This document shows positions 52,345 to 62,299 of a stretch of DNA of 64,000 nt, one piece after another. The notes below the pieces were generated by a model. The model saw only the letters and a program-made list of their open reading frames with translations, searched no databases and was not told where the DNA came from. This DNA is from Eretmocerus hayati (taxonomy: Eukaryota > Arthropoda > Insecta > Hymenoptera > Aphelinidae), in contig CM056741.1 in assembly GCA_029851415.1 (NCBI GenBank), positions 149,842,522-149,906,521 of the forward strand. Reading direction: 5' to 3'. The number at the start of each line of letters is the position of its first letter. Position 1 is the first letter of the stretch. Both the position numbers and the translations under genes were made by a program.

Positions 52345-52739
52345 AAATTTTGTATCATCGTTTTTCAACTCCTGGCTTTAACTTTGAAGAGGATAACTGT
52401 GCACCTCACCAAGAACATGAGTTGTTGACTGTTTAAGTGAGTTTATACTAAATCATGAAGAGTACAACTGTTTTTAACTCCTGCAGGAGTCTTTCACTTT
52501 AATAAAGAGTATACTGTGCACCTTGAGAGAACCATGAGTTGATGACTAAAGTAATCAGGGCTCCTCGAATGAGTCAAAAGAGAATCGTAAACTATTTTTT
52601 CAGTTAGTAAGTATAAGATAAGACACGTGGCTCTGCACGAAATTCTCCAACCAGTTGGAAACTTTTTAATTTTTTTTCCGCAAAAGTGTCAAGAATCATG
52701 ATATAAATGCATCCTCGATGATGTCAAATGATCATTAAA

Positions 52740-52935
52740 GCATGAACTTTTATCATGACGATGCTTACATTTCCCTTGATGAAGAAATTTTCGGAATGAA
52801 TCGAGGAAAGTTGAGATGTCCAATGATGGAAAACGTGCGTTGAAGCCATTCGACATTTACTTTGCGAGAAGGCAATCCGAGATGAGCCAAGAAAGAGATA
52901 GTTCATTTGTTAAGAAGCTCACAATTCCTATTTAG
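52740..52935 (+). pseudogene. Coding-like segment, unknown gene
   Basis: In one frame the plus strand reads MNFYHDDAYISLDEEIF, then a second frame offset by one base continues ESRKVEMSNDGKRALKPF and DIYFARRQSEMSQERDSSF before a stop near 52933. The composition looks like protein, but the frame change suggests a decayed gene, a splice I cannot see, or chance. No family is recognised. Confidence 0.2.
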
Positions 52936-53298
52936 TCTTCGAACACTGAAGCAAGAGGAGTTTTGCCATTTTCAGGAATGTTAATACAAATGTATTTGTT
53001 GGATATCTTGATTTTCGTTCTGCAACCACCACATAATCAATTTGTATGATTAAGCTAAAATCTGAAAGTACAGTTTTTGCTCTCTCTTTATTGATGAGGG
53101 AAGTGCATGACGGAACAAAGTCATCAGAATACCCTAATTTTCATTCCCTGATTCGAAGACTGTCGTTGCTTTTGTGCGAGCTTTGGTGTGACCGAACTCT
53201 ACAGCAAAATTTTGGAGATTAAAAGTGGCACGCAAACGGGATTACGAAAAACGTGTAAGAACCGGACAGTCTTTGTCATTTCTTATTCTGTCCCACAG

Positions 53299-53363
53299 TT
53301 GCTCTGAGACTCTTCGTCCAAGCAGAGACAGTCTTTGAAGAGTTGGGTGGTGATCAAAAAGAG
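53299..53363 (+). CDS. Possible internal exon of an unknown gene
   Basis: A strong pyrimidine-rich acceptor (TTCTTATTCTGTCCCACAG) precedes 65 bases reading ALRLFVQAETVFEELGGDQK plus Glu, followed by the donor GTAAAA. The splice sites and peptide are convincing locally. I could not build a full chain with neighbours. It could follow the segment at 52740-52935, where GTTAAG after DSSF could be a donor. Confidence 0.22.
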
Positions 53364-54473
53364 GTAAAATCGGTCGGTATTTTCCGAGGTATTTTCACTG
53401 TACTTGAATTTTTCTATTGCTCTATTGTTAAGAAGCTGGTTTTTCCATATCGGAGTAAAAGAGAAATGCCAGTATAGAATTTTACAAGATTGGATAGATT
53501 TGTCAAATATATGTGTGCTGTTAATATTGGTGGCGTAATAAGTTCTGCTTCCGAAACACTTGTGTAAGTAATGTGGATGATATCAACGGGCTTACCAAAA
53601 GTTGATGAATGTGATAATGTTAGGCTAGATAAATTATTATTTTCATCTTCATTGATTTCATCTTCATTGATTTCTTTGGGGCTATACAAAAATAAACGTG
53701 TTTATGAAATCGAGATGAACCTCCAATGAGCTTCGTGTATCATTGACATATCAATAAATGCTCATTTCACTATCATCCAATATGCTTGGATGATACGTTT
53801 ATTCTTCCATGTACATCTTACTTCATAAACACATTTTAAAGTGAATCGCCGTTCTTTAACTGGAGTCAGATCATAGTTGATTCAATGTTGAATTGCCGTA
53901 AGAATTTCTCGATAAAAATGTCTGATGCCAAAAAATGATGGATCTTCAGAGCTCAAAGCAGTGAGTTGATGGTGAGTCGCTCAATTTACCTGCTGAGGAG
54001 CTCTCACTAAGATGCGTTAGACTGTCCAATGTACTGTTTCAGCTTATTCTTATTTCATCGATTTCAATAGATTTTGAGTCCGTAGAAACTAGTCCAGAGA
54101 AACTCACCCTCTGGACATCTTTCTAAGCTCTAGAGAAGACACGAACGGTTCCTTCAATCTCGTCTTCGCATCCTTTAATGGTACTGACTTTTGCTGTCTG
54201 CCCATCGCATCAAATCTCGTGAATATTAAAAATCGGTGCAAAAGTCTCCGTTTTCCAATGCCGTACCTTGCATATTTCATAATGCGTAGCTTGCTCGATT
54301 CGTGGTGAGCTTTTACTCCAACTTGGTACGTCATGAATGTTGCAATATGTCATATATAAGCGTTTCTCCGAGCGTATTTTCAGTACTTGCAAGTATAAAA
54401 TTTTCATACTTATGAACACGAGTTGAGTTTTGCGGTTGCGTTCAGTCAATTTCAAAATATGAGTTGATTCATT

Positions 54474-54716
54474 TCAAGAGTGTATGATGAGAGTAATACT
54501 TCACCACAAAATCCTCCAAATGCTGGTTTAAAAAAAGAGAGTTCTGCTCGAAAGATATATATTGAAGTTACGCCTCCTGTCGTGGTTCTTAAATTTTATC
54601 ATTGTAGGCCATGGACACGGGCTATTGTCATGATTGTTGCGCAGAATAGCAATAATTTTCAATCTGCACGATACGCTGAATGGATTTTCGCAAGGATTGC
54701 AGATATACGTCATTAG
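54474..54716 (+). other. Coding-like open frame, unknown
   Basis: The plus-strand frame contains YDESNTSPQNPPNAGLKKES and ends SARYAEWIFARIADIRH and stop. It has protein-like composition and no recognised family. On the minus strand nearby (54108-54220) another coding-like stretch ends at a donor-like GTGAGT. The strand of any real gene here is unclear. Confidence 0.15.
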
Positions 54717-55217
54717 GTCAAATGAGATCATCCTTTTAAATATTGTTTTCGTTTTTAATCAATTTAGTGAGCAAAGCAGATTTGAATTTCATAAAAATCG
54801 TCATTGTTGGATGAGTTCTGCGGTACAACGCACGTACGTCATTGGATGATTTTACTAAATTTTCTGCGTAAATGTACACGTTTTTACGTGTGTATTTCCC
54901 AGGTGTGTCACGATGACAACGTGATCTCATTTCTTATCTTTTTGTCCCACCATATTTTATTTTCATTCATTTCTAGAATTGTTTCCACAGTCTAGAAAAT
55001 TAAATAAAAGAAGCTCATTTTTCAAATACAGACTCATTGCTGAACGAGAAATCAGAGGGTACAAATTCAAAAAGAATAAGCAATAAAATTGAAAAATACG
55101 ATTTTTGTGCGATTGAACTCTTGGCACTACATCTTTCATCTAGGAAGCACTGGATCAATCGTGAACTTGGCCGACTAAAGGTGATTAACCATACTGCTTA
55201 TCTTCTCTAGAAGTGCT

Positions 55218-55520
55218 CACTTACATCTGTGGGCGTGACGATAAAGTTGAATTATTGTCACCGCAATTGGAACATTCAGGCACATTGACCTTTATCGATT
55301 TTCGATCAAACGAGGACGAAGACCTGTTTTTTTGTATGTACTTCGAGTCATTTTTCAAGAGACGAGTTGAAGACCATGGGTTGGAATTGTTAATATTATT
55401 ATTATTATTATTAGAGGCAGAAGTTTTTTTGCTCGAGTATCGCATTCTATATTTTCATCATCTATGTCACAAATGTCTTGAGTGGGAGTTCTTTATCGTA
55501 ATACTAATGGAAAATCGCTT
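55218..55520 (-). other. Coding-like Asn/Ser-rich segment with donor site, minus strand
   Basis: On the minus strand one frame reads DIDDENIECDTRAKK, then after a run of seven A the next frame reads TSASNNNNNNINNSNPWSS and continues to SSRPQ, where GTAAGT forms a good donor. The two halves differ by one base, as expected of a homopolymer sequencing error or a decayed exon. A similar acidic, Asn-rich stretch occurs at 53,600-53,690 on the same strand, between an acceptor-like TTTTTGTATAG and a donor-like GTAAGC. The plus strand also has a 121-codon frame here, so the assignment is weak. Confidence 0.2.
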
Positions 55521-56004
55521 TCATTCAAACATTACGCTTCACAATTCAGAGATCAATCGGAAAATAAAAGCTTGGTGATATCTCTATCTCAAAATCCGAA
55601 TCATTGGCACGAGTTGATACTTCTATAAATAATATACCATATGGTCGTCAATACTTGAGATAAGATAAAATATTGGTATTTATTCTGATAGCACCTCTCG
55701 CAGCAGTCTACTTCCAATCCAACTGGAGAGGCCAACTGATCAGATATTCGACCAAATTCATCAAAATGACCCGGTCCTCTTTCATCCTGTCTACGATCTG
55801 TGTGTTTGGAGGTAAGAATAACATCATCTATAAGGAGTATCAATCATTTGTCGAGGCCAGTATTTTAATATGAAAGTGTTACTGGGTATCAGGTTCAAAT
55901 ACACTGTGTTGGTCAATTTCGGGAACAAATCAAACTCCAGTTTCCAAGAGAATTTTACATTCGATCCTTGTATTTCTCTACCGATTCACAGGAAAACTTT
56001 GTCC

Positions 56005-56466
56005 AAAATGACCAGGTTTTTCATAAGCAAACCGAAATAAACAACAGCACCGGCTGCGTGTAATTTTTTGGAACAAAATTGCAGGTTAGGCACGTTTTTG
56101 CGATTCAGTATCCGGATTGGTGACCGCACGGTTGGGGCTGCCGTATTACCCGAGTATAATCTATACCCATCTGGCCACCCCATCGAGCGGTCGCGCAGTT
56201 TGAATACTGTTGAAACTTGATTTTCTGACCCAAAAGTGTCACCCGGGGACCGCCATTGACCAATCTCATGGACCCCGTATAATACCCATGCATGATAAAA
56301 GAATGGGCGACTTTTTCACGCGAGCTATAAGCGTGGCTACCCCAGTCAAGCGCTCACCAATCCGGATACTGAATCGCGAAAACGTGCTTAACCTGAAATT
56401 TTTTTCCGAAAAATTCTCATGTGGCCGGCGCTGTTGTTTATTTCGATTTTTTTAATGAAAAAACTT
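56005..56466. mobile_element. Inverted-repeat element with about 140-bp arms
   Basis: The left arm (about 56005-56155) and right arm (about 56325-56466) are imperfect inverted copies. ATTCAGTATCCGGATTGGTGA matches the complement of TCACCAATCCGGATACTGAAT (first 20 bases compared), and AAATAAACAACAGC matches GCTGTTGTTTATTT. The loop segment CTGACCCAAAAGTGTCACCC recurs just outside the right arm (about 56,490), so the locus is a composite or nested insertion. There is no transposase. Confidence 0.6.
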
Positions 56467-56474
56467 GTTGAAAT

Positions 56475-56560
56475 TTGTTTCTCTGACCCCCAAGTGTCCC
56501 TTGGGAACCACCATTAACCAATCTCGGGGGCCCAGTATTCATTTCCATATTTGCTGTGGG
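56475..56560. repeat. Second copy of the loop segment of the 56-kb element
   Basis: The stretch with CTGACCCCCAAGTGTCCC and CCACCATTAACCAATCTCGG matches about 56,222-56,290 in direct orientation. It shows that the repeat family is present at least one and a half times here. Confidence 0.55.
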
Positions 56561-56564
56561 AAAA

Positions 56565-56700
56565 AGTCAACCAGTGGTTGATTTTGGCAGGCAACCATCA
56601 GTAGTTGACGCAAAAAATTGACCAGTGGTTGATTTTGGTCCCCAACCAGTGGTGGTTGAAGTTTATCCCACAAATTTTTCACAGTGTATCGTATGACTTT
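56565..56700. repeat. CAACCAGTGGTTGATTTTGG repeat cluster
   Basis: The motif ACCAGTGGTTGATTTTGG occurs twice exactly, with shorter and inverted variants (CAACCATCAGTAGTTGAC, AACCAGTGGTGGTTGAAG). GTGGGA near the left and TCCCAC near the right give short inverted ends. It is probably a small decayed mobile element. A related CAACCACGTGGTTGAA stretch is at about 57,040. Confidence 0.5.
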
Positions 56701-57159
56701 TTCAACATTCTTTTATATGGGCGATGCTAATGTCTATTATGTATCTCGAAATATAGGAGGCCCATTGGATTAAACTCTGACAGATACCTCTTTTTCTCAC
56801 CAAAACACCATGATACCCAGAATTTCGTCAAGATTCGTGTTCCGCAACGTTGAACCGTTTCTCGTAAGTTTTAGTTTCCCAATTCGAATCACCCAAGAAG
56901 ATCGATTCATCTTTGAGATATGAGTGAAATGTTCCAAAATTTACTGGAGTTTCTCGTTTCGTGCACTGTAAGAAGTTTTATGAATTTCTACCAGAATTTT
57001 CATATACAGACTTTGAATAGTCAACCAGAGGGGTTAAAATTCAACCACGTGGTTGAAATATTAACTCAACTATTACTTGGTCGAAATTTTTTTTTCAATC
57101 ACGTCGTAGTTTCGAATATCCATTGCATATTATTTACAGTGTAACAAGAAAAGACAAGT

Positions 57160-57285
57160 GGTACTTTTAGCCGAGCATAAGCTCTATGTGATACTTTTTG
57201 TCCGGGGTAAGCTTTATTCGATAATTTTCGTCGCGGGTACGCTTATATGTTATTGTTGGCCGGGCGCTAGCGTATCAGTTACTTT
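57160..57285. repeat. Degenerate ~30-bp tandem repeat
   Basis: Four to five units of 29-31 bases share the pattern TA-TTTT-G-C-GGG-TAAGCTTTAT (for example TACTTTTTGTCCGGGGTAAG and TAATTTTCGTCGCGGGTACG). Unit similarity falls toward the right. It lies 440 bases upstream of the serine protease homologue exon. Confidence 0.65.
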
Positions 57286-57724
57286 ATATCGGAGAATATG
57301 AAAGTGTTTTTCGCATTTTCTTCGAAGAAAATATCGAACTGGGTATTCAGCAATATGGGCGATAAGAGAACCGACTTCGAACTGATCTGCTCGAAATCAT
57401 TCTGCACAAAAAATCTTATGAGAAACTTATATTTATGTAACCAGGAAAAATTTTCGCTTAGACAGATTGTTATTGATTGTCTCACATGGATTCTGATTCA
57501 GATGAGCACGAATGAACAATGATATGGATCTGTACACGTATATATCGATCATCGATCGATGATGAATTGTTGATAGGTGTGCTGGAGCTTACATGGAATC
57601 ACGAGAGTATCTGAAAGGACTTCTATTCGAGATTGAAAAGCCCCCACTCTCAGTAAAGTTTAGAATGAATCCTGACAATTCTTGGAGTATCCTATTTAAC
57701 AGTTATTCTTCTCCTTAATTTCAG

Positions 57725-58497
57725 TGAGTCTGTTACATTTCACGGGAGCAAGTCCCGCCAGTCTCCGAATAGTCGGTGGACGAACGGCAAAAATCGAAGA
57801 TCATCCGTTCATGGCAGCCATTTACAAGGGCTCCGAGTTCATCTGCCCGGGTGCAATACTTTCAACCAACTACATCATCACTTCCGCTTCCTGTGCCAAG
57901 AAGATATCAGACGACAAGGAGAGCAAGTACATGATAACAGTGGGAAGTTCAGAGCTCGGCAAAAGTACAAGCGAACACGCTATAGATTTTGCCAAACCTC
58001 ATGAAGAATACGTCCACGATAAAGGATATACTCAGAACGACATCGGTCTTGTACATACCACGGAGTCCATATTCTTCGGAACAACTAGCCAAACTATCGA
58101 GCTTTACAATGGTAACTTTGAGTACGTCAACGCTGAGATTGTCGGATGGGGTGGTGACAGCCAGGGTCGTATGAACAACGAACTTCAGTCGCTCTCTGTA
58201 CCAATTTTTGCATCCAACGATTGCAATGGCCGCTATCACTATTTGGGAAAGTACATAACTTATGAACAGATTTGCGCAGGAAATGAAAAGCAGGGTCAGA
58301 GTGGTTTGTGTATGAAGGATGAAGGGACCCCACTGGTCATCAATGGAAAACTTGCAGGAATTGCCACTTGGTACTTGAGCTGCGCAAGCTCTCTACCCGA
58401 TGTTTACACATGGATACCTTCTCATCTTGAGTGGATCTCAAAGAATTTGCATCAAGATTCGAATCATGCTCAAGCCGAGGCAGTACTCCTGATTTGA
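57725..58497 (+). CDS. Serine protease homologue (inactive trypsin fold), main exon
   Basis: The exon starts after TTAATTTCAG and encodes 256 residues to TGA. The hydrophobic start (SLLHFTGASPAS) looks like the end of a signal peptide whose beginning is on an exon I could not find, so the gene is incomplete at the 5' end. LRIVGG is a normal tryptic activation site. Conserved Cys pairs of the chymotrypsin fold are present (C40/C56 of this exon, DCN and QIC, GLC and LSC). The catalytic triad is broken. TAAHC is TSASC, so His57 is Ser; Asp102 is kept (NDIGLVHT); GDSGGP is KDEGTP, so Ser195 is Glu. The position of specificity residue 189 is Gly. Such proteins are usually secreted and act as cofactors in insect haemolymph cascades, as gut proteins or in venom; which one applies here is unknown. 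There is no clip domain. Confidence 0.85.
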
Positions 58498-60580
58498 TGA
58501 GTTTGAGCGGAAACAAGGCGATGCTGCCATTTATTTGGCCTTGCCGGTCTGATTATTAGATCATACCTTATCGCACAAGATGTTATCATGACATAGCCAG
58601 TCCAGATAAGGACGCGTGGAGAAGTATCTTTAATGATGGAGAATTTTTTCGGTGTTGGTAACGATGTTTTTGATCGATTTTATATGAACGCTAATTATGA
58701 TCGACTGAATTATATTAAAGATCATACTAGACCGTTAGTGCCATCGTCTAACATGGCTAAATACTCCATATGAAACCGGAAAAATTGTAATGAGCAATTT
58801 ACTCGAGTTCCACAGTCTTTTCATACTTTGGTAACGTTACCAAGATCTTCTTTACGTTTAGCCCCCGTCCGTTTCCCTTAAACTTATTCTAATTAAAGGA
58901 TCAATGGGTGTGAAGGACTAGTCTATTTCATTTCATTTAGTCATAAGCTAACTTTTTACAAATTCAACTCTGACTTCTTCACGGCATCACTGACCATTCA
59001 TTTCATATTATTTGTCCGCGTTGAGCAGATACGACGAAACATTTGAAAAGATCTTGAAGGCTCTGCAATTTTTGCACAACTATGGGTCGAGTAACAACAA
59101 CGATTCTGGCTTGGCAATTACCACCTACGCTACGCCCAGCTGTAATGATTTCGCGGTTTAATCGATCTGTTTAGGTTCATGTAAAGATGAGATCTGTGTA
59201 AAATGCTTGGATTCTCCTGCTCAATACAAACAGACAAAGTGAAAATTAAATTGAACGAGTAGTGTTGCCCTGAAGAAGCCAGCATTTAAAGTAGTGGAAT
59301 GTTGGCCTCTTGCTGAATGAGGTAAAATGAATAGTCCTTTACATCGTAATCCTTCACTTTGGGGTAATCAAAACCGCACCATATATTTGTGAATGATCAA
59401 ATCGCACTCATGTTTGAAAGCATGCGTCTGAGAAACATATATTTTATGAACCCTGAATAAACTACTCATTCAATATAATAACCTGAAGTATATTTTGTAC
59501 CGCCTGTATTTTAATTTGGAATTTGCGGATTATGAGCCCCGTCTCTCACGCGTATGTCCACACGAGTATCTGATCTTGACATGTCACCAACTTAACGTGA
59601 AAATTTTTTCCCAAGATCAAAGAACTGATTAGTGGTCGAATGAATCTCTTGACTTGTTTCTTTCTACGATCTGAAAGTCATGAATGATACGCACATAAAT
59701 GTGTGATCCCAGATATGTTGACAAAATTAGTGACGAAATATACTTATTATTATTATTATTATTATTATTATCATTATTAGATATTTAGAGACAAATCCGC
59801 TTCACAACAATTAAATAAGGCAATTAAATAAGATTTCAAAAAGAATCTTTAGAAAACCCCTCCATGCACTGACCAAGAAACGTTGTAGAATTTGCAAGAG
59901 GATTCGGCATGGTGACATGAAAGAGATAGAATTTGGTAGACCGATGGAAATCGTCTGGAAAACTATTACACAGTACTTAAAAAATTGTAGCGAAGACACG
60001 TGCGCTCGATGGTCGATCATATATAATAAGGACCCGATATAATAATAAAGCTGTGTAAAAAACATTCCATCCATATGGATATCGAGTACTCTCAAATGAT
60101 CTCGAATCACGAAGAGGATTCCCAAAACTGACTTCTATGCAATATACAAAGATTAATTATCAAATATTTAAAGCGCCAGCAGATCACTGCTGTCTGTAAT
60201 AAACTCGGTAATAAAAATAAGGGTAACAAAAAGAACGAAGATGGAATTTTTTGCTTCAAAATCCTCTGAGTTTTTCGAAATGTCGCGACGAATCACTTTC
60301 TTGTTTTTGGAGACAGATACAGTAAAACATTAGTTTCACGCAAAAATTCCTCTCGCATTTAAAAAACCTGGAACCAAAAACCCAGAACCATGATGATGGT
60401 AACGTGGAACTCGTGGAAGTGGAGCCATTACTTGTGGTGCGGTGGCAGCACACTCTTGGGCAACACGTGGTCATTCAACTGCATGCCTTCAAGTTCAACA
60501 TCCAGTAAACAGCGGTCTGCTAGTTTTGTTTGGAGCCATCGTGATCGGAGCGTGAGAAAAACACATCCGCCCAAACGAAA
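58498..60580. other. Intergenic region between protease homologue and UTP23
   Basis: No gene is supported. An AATAAA at 59456-59461 could end the protease homologue transcript, but nearer ATTAAA variants exist. A TTA repeat is at 59744-59778. The 100-codon minus-strand frame at 59.8-60.1 kb has no family signature. The promoter of UTP23 should lie in the last few hundred bases, but I see no decisive element. Confidence 0.45.
59744..59778. repeat. (TTA)n microsatellite
   Basis: About nine TTA units followed by one interrupted unit (TCA). Confidence 0.9.
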
Positions 60581-60700
60581 ATGAAGATCCAACGTCTGAA
60601 GAAAGTTCAGAAAAATCTTGGTTTTTTCGTGAACAACTTTAAGTTTCGCCAACCTTACCAAGTATTAATTGATGGGACATTTTCCCATGCTGCACTTGAG
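60581..60700 (+). CDS. UTP23: UTP23 exon 1
   Basis: Forty codons from ATG (context CGAAAATGA) to GAG, phase 0, donor GTATGT at 60701. Confidence 0.9.
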
Positions 60701-61516
60701 GTATGTTCTCTAACCTCACACTTGGCATGGTCATTTATACATGATTGAGCGAGTTTTACTATGGTTTTAAGCACTCAGAAGATCCTCAATCATCAATTTC
60801 CATTCCAGAATAAGTTCAATATTCAAGATCAAATGGCCAAGTATTTTCAAGCTGAGGTCAAACTCTTAACAACACAATGCGTTATTATGGAAACTGAAAA
60901 ACTGGGACCGAAACTTTATGGTGCTATGTTGATTGTTAAGCAGTATGCAGTTCATAAGTGTGGTCACGAGAAAAACCCAGTTTCAGGCTCTAAATGTTTG
61001 CGTTCAATGGTGGGCAAGGACAACTCTTCAAGGTTAGTGTTTTCAGTTTTAGTTATCTTGGAATTAGTCATTTTTTCTACAATGCTGTTGAATCCTCACA
61101 GATATATTGTTGCAACTCAAGATCGGTTGCTTCAAGATCAGCTAAGAAAGGTACCTGGAGTGCCAATAATGTATCTACATGGTAAAGCGCCAACACTGGA
61201 GCCACCTTCACAAATCAGCAAACAATTTGCTGAATGCTTGCGAAATAAATCAGTATTAACAAATACACAGGAAGAGACTTTGAAGTGTTTGAAATTACAG
61301 TCAGGATTAGAGGTAGAAAGTGGCATGATACGAAAAAAGAAAAAGAAGAAAGGAGGACCTAATCCACTTAGTTGTAAGAAAAAACAAAATACAACTGTAA
61401 GTGACAACTCAACTGCAACCATTAACAAAGTTAACCAATCTGGAAAAATTAGAAAAAGAAAACGAGTCAAGTTATCTTCACACATCAAAGAAGCTCTGAA
61501 AACTGGTGTAATGTAA
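60581..61516 (+). CDS. UTP23: UTP23, small-subunit processome component; three exons
   Basis: The coding sequence joins 60581-60700, 60809-61032 and 61102-61516, giving 252 residues, close to the usual length of about 250. UTP23 acts in the nucleolus in early 18S rRNA processing and is linked to snR30/U17 snoRNA. Landmarks are the N terminus MKIQRLKKVQKNLGFFVNNF and QVLIDGTFSHAAL, the start of the PIN-like fold. The zinc-binding Cys/His segment (QCVIMETEKLG, then KCGH and SKC) and YIVATQDRLLQDQLRKVPGV follow, then PIMYLHGKAPTLEPPS. The C terminus is Lys-rich (about residues 188-195 and 230-245). Introns are 108 and 69 bases, with normal GT-AG ends. The PIN active site is degenerate in this family, so it is thought to bind RNA rather than cut it. 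It is convergent with EDC4. Confidence 0.93.
60809..61032 (+). CDS. UTP23: UTP23 exon 2
   Basis: Starts after CATTCCAG with NKFNIQDQMAKYFQAEVKLL. It carries the Cys/His zinc-binding segment and ends in AG before the donor GTTAGT, leaving two bases of an Arg codon. Confidence 0.9.
61102..61516 (+). CDS. UTP23: UTP23 exon 3
   Basis: Starts after AATCCTCACAG; the first base completes AGA. It reads YIVATQDRLLQDQLRK onward, has the basic tail and ends in TAA at 61514. Confidence 0.9.
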
Positions 61517-61623
61517 TTCAATTTAGAGAAGGATTGGATCCTCAACTATTGGGAGTAAGGAGAATGTGCTTTGTTACGAAAATCTTTAATGTCTACTTTT
61601 AATACATTTTGCTCTAATTAGAG

Positions 61624-61629
61624 AATAAA
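61624..61629 (+). terminator. Candidate poly(A) signal of UTP23
   Basis: AATAAA about 108 bases after the stop codon, followed by T-rich sequence. Confidence 0.6.
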
Positions 61630-62112
61630 GTTTCTAATCAACTTTGAATTTTTTCATCAATTGTGTAAAATACACATATACTCACAAGCAATGTGTGATC
61701 ATTTTACATACAACTCTAGTCAAATTACAAAAAGTCAATAGGTGTAATCAATTCTAAATGATTGCTAAGATGAAAAGAAACTATTAAGAAATATAAAAGG
61801 TCGAAAAATACAGTAAAAAATAATTGTTTACTTTGAAGAAATTAATAGAAGGAATAATAACAAAGAAAAAAAGTCTTGTATGCATTTTCCAATGGACAAG
61901 AACTTTCTCTTTAGAAATCGGCTCTCGATTCGACAATAGATAGCACAGACATCAATTCATATCGTTAATGATTAAAACAATAAATTCAATATAAATTACA
62001 CATCTTGACGTTTTCGAAGAGAAACTATCTCCAGTCTTGTAAGTAATAATTAGCAAAGAGTGTCTCTGAAAGTCATCGCGCTCTAAAAATGTTCTAGGGA
62101 AGTTCACAAACT
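61630..62112. other. Convergent 3' region of UTP23 and EDC4
   Basis: About 480 bases of AT-rich sequence without a gene. It should hold the 3' UTR of the minus-strand EDC4. I see only ATTAAA-type signals on the minus strand (near 61,585-61,600), so the two transcripts may overlap at their ends. Confidence 0.4.
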
Positions 62113-62299
62113 TTATGATGATTTTAGAAGAGCCTGAGCTGCCATAGCGACCATCTTCAATCGCCTGACTGATCTGTGATTAGGATTTGCCGAGATGAAC
62201 GCAGCTACTTGATTCTGCAGTGAGAGTAACACATTAACCATATGTTCTTGCGTAACTGGATCTGATGGATCCAAACTGATGACAGCTTCTTCTAACCAC
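62113..62299 (-). CDS. EDC4: EDC4 last exon
   Basis: Starts after TTTGTTTTCAG (minus strand); the first base completes AGG. It encodes WLEEAVISLDPSD through VRRLKMVAMAAQALLKSS and ends TAA at 62113-62115. It is too short on its own to be found as a start-to-stop frame. Confidence 0.88.

Noticed and set aside
56964..57141. MITE with CACTGTAA / TTACAGTG ends
   Set aside because: Only 8 bases of inverted ends match and no target duplication is visible, so it is mentioned only within a finding.
57298..57522. MKVFFAFSS frame as the signal exon of the protease homologue
   Set aside because: Short hydrophobic start, but no donor in the required phase follows it.
59811..60125. 104-codon minus-strand frame near UTP23
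   Set aside because: Hydrophobic but without any family signature; a possible retroelement fragment was considered but no conserved motif is visible.
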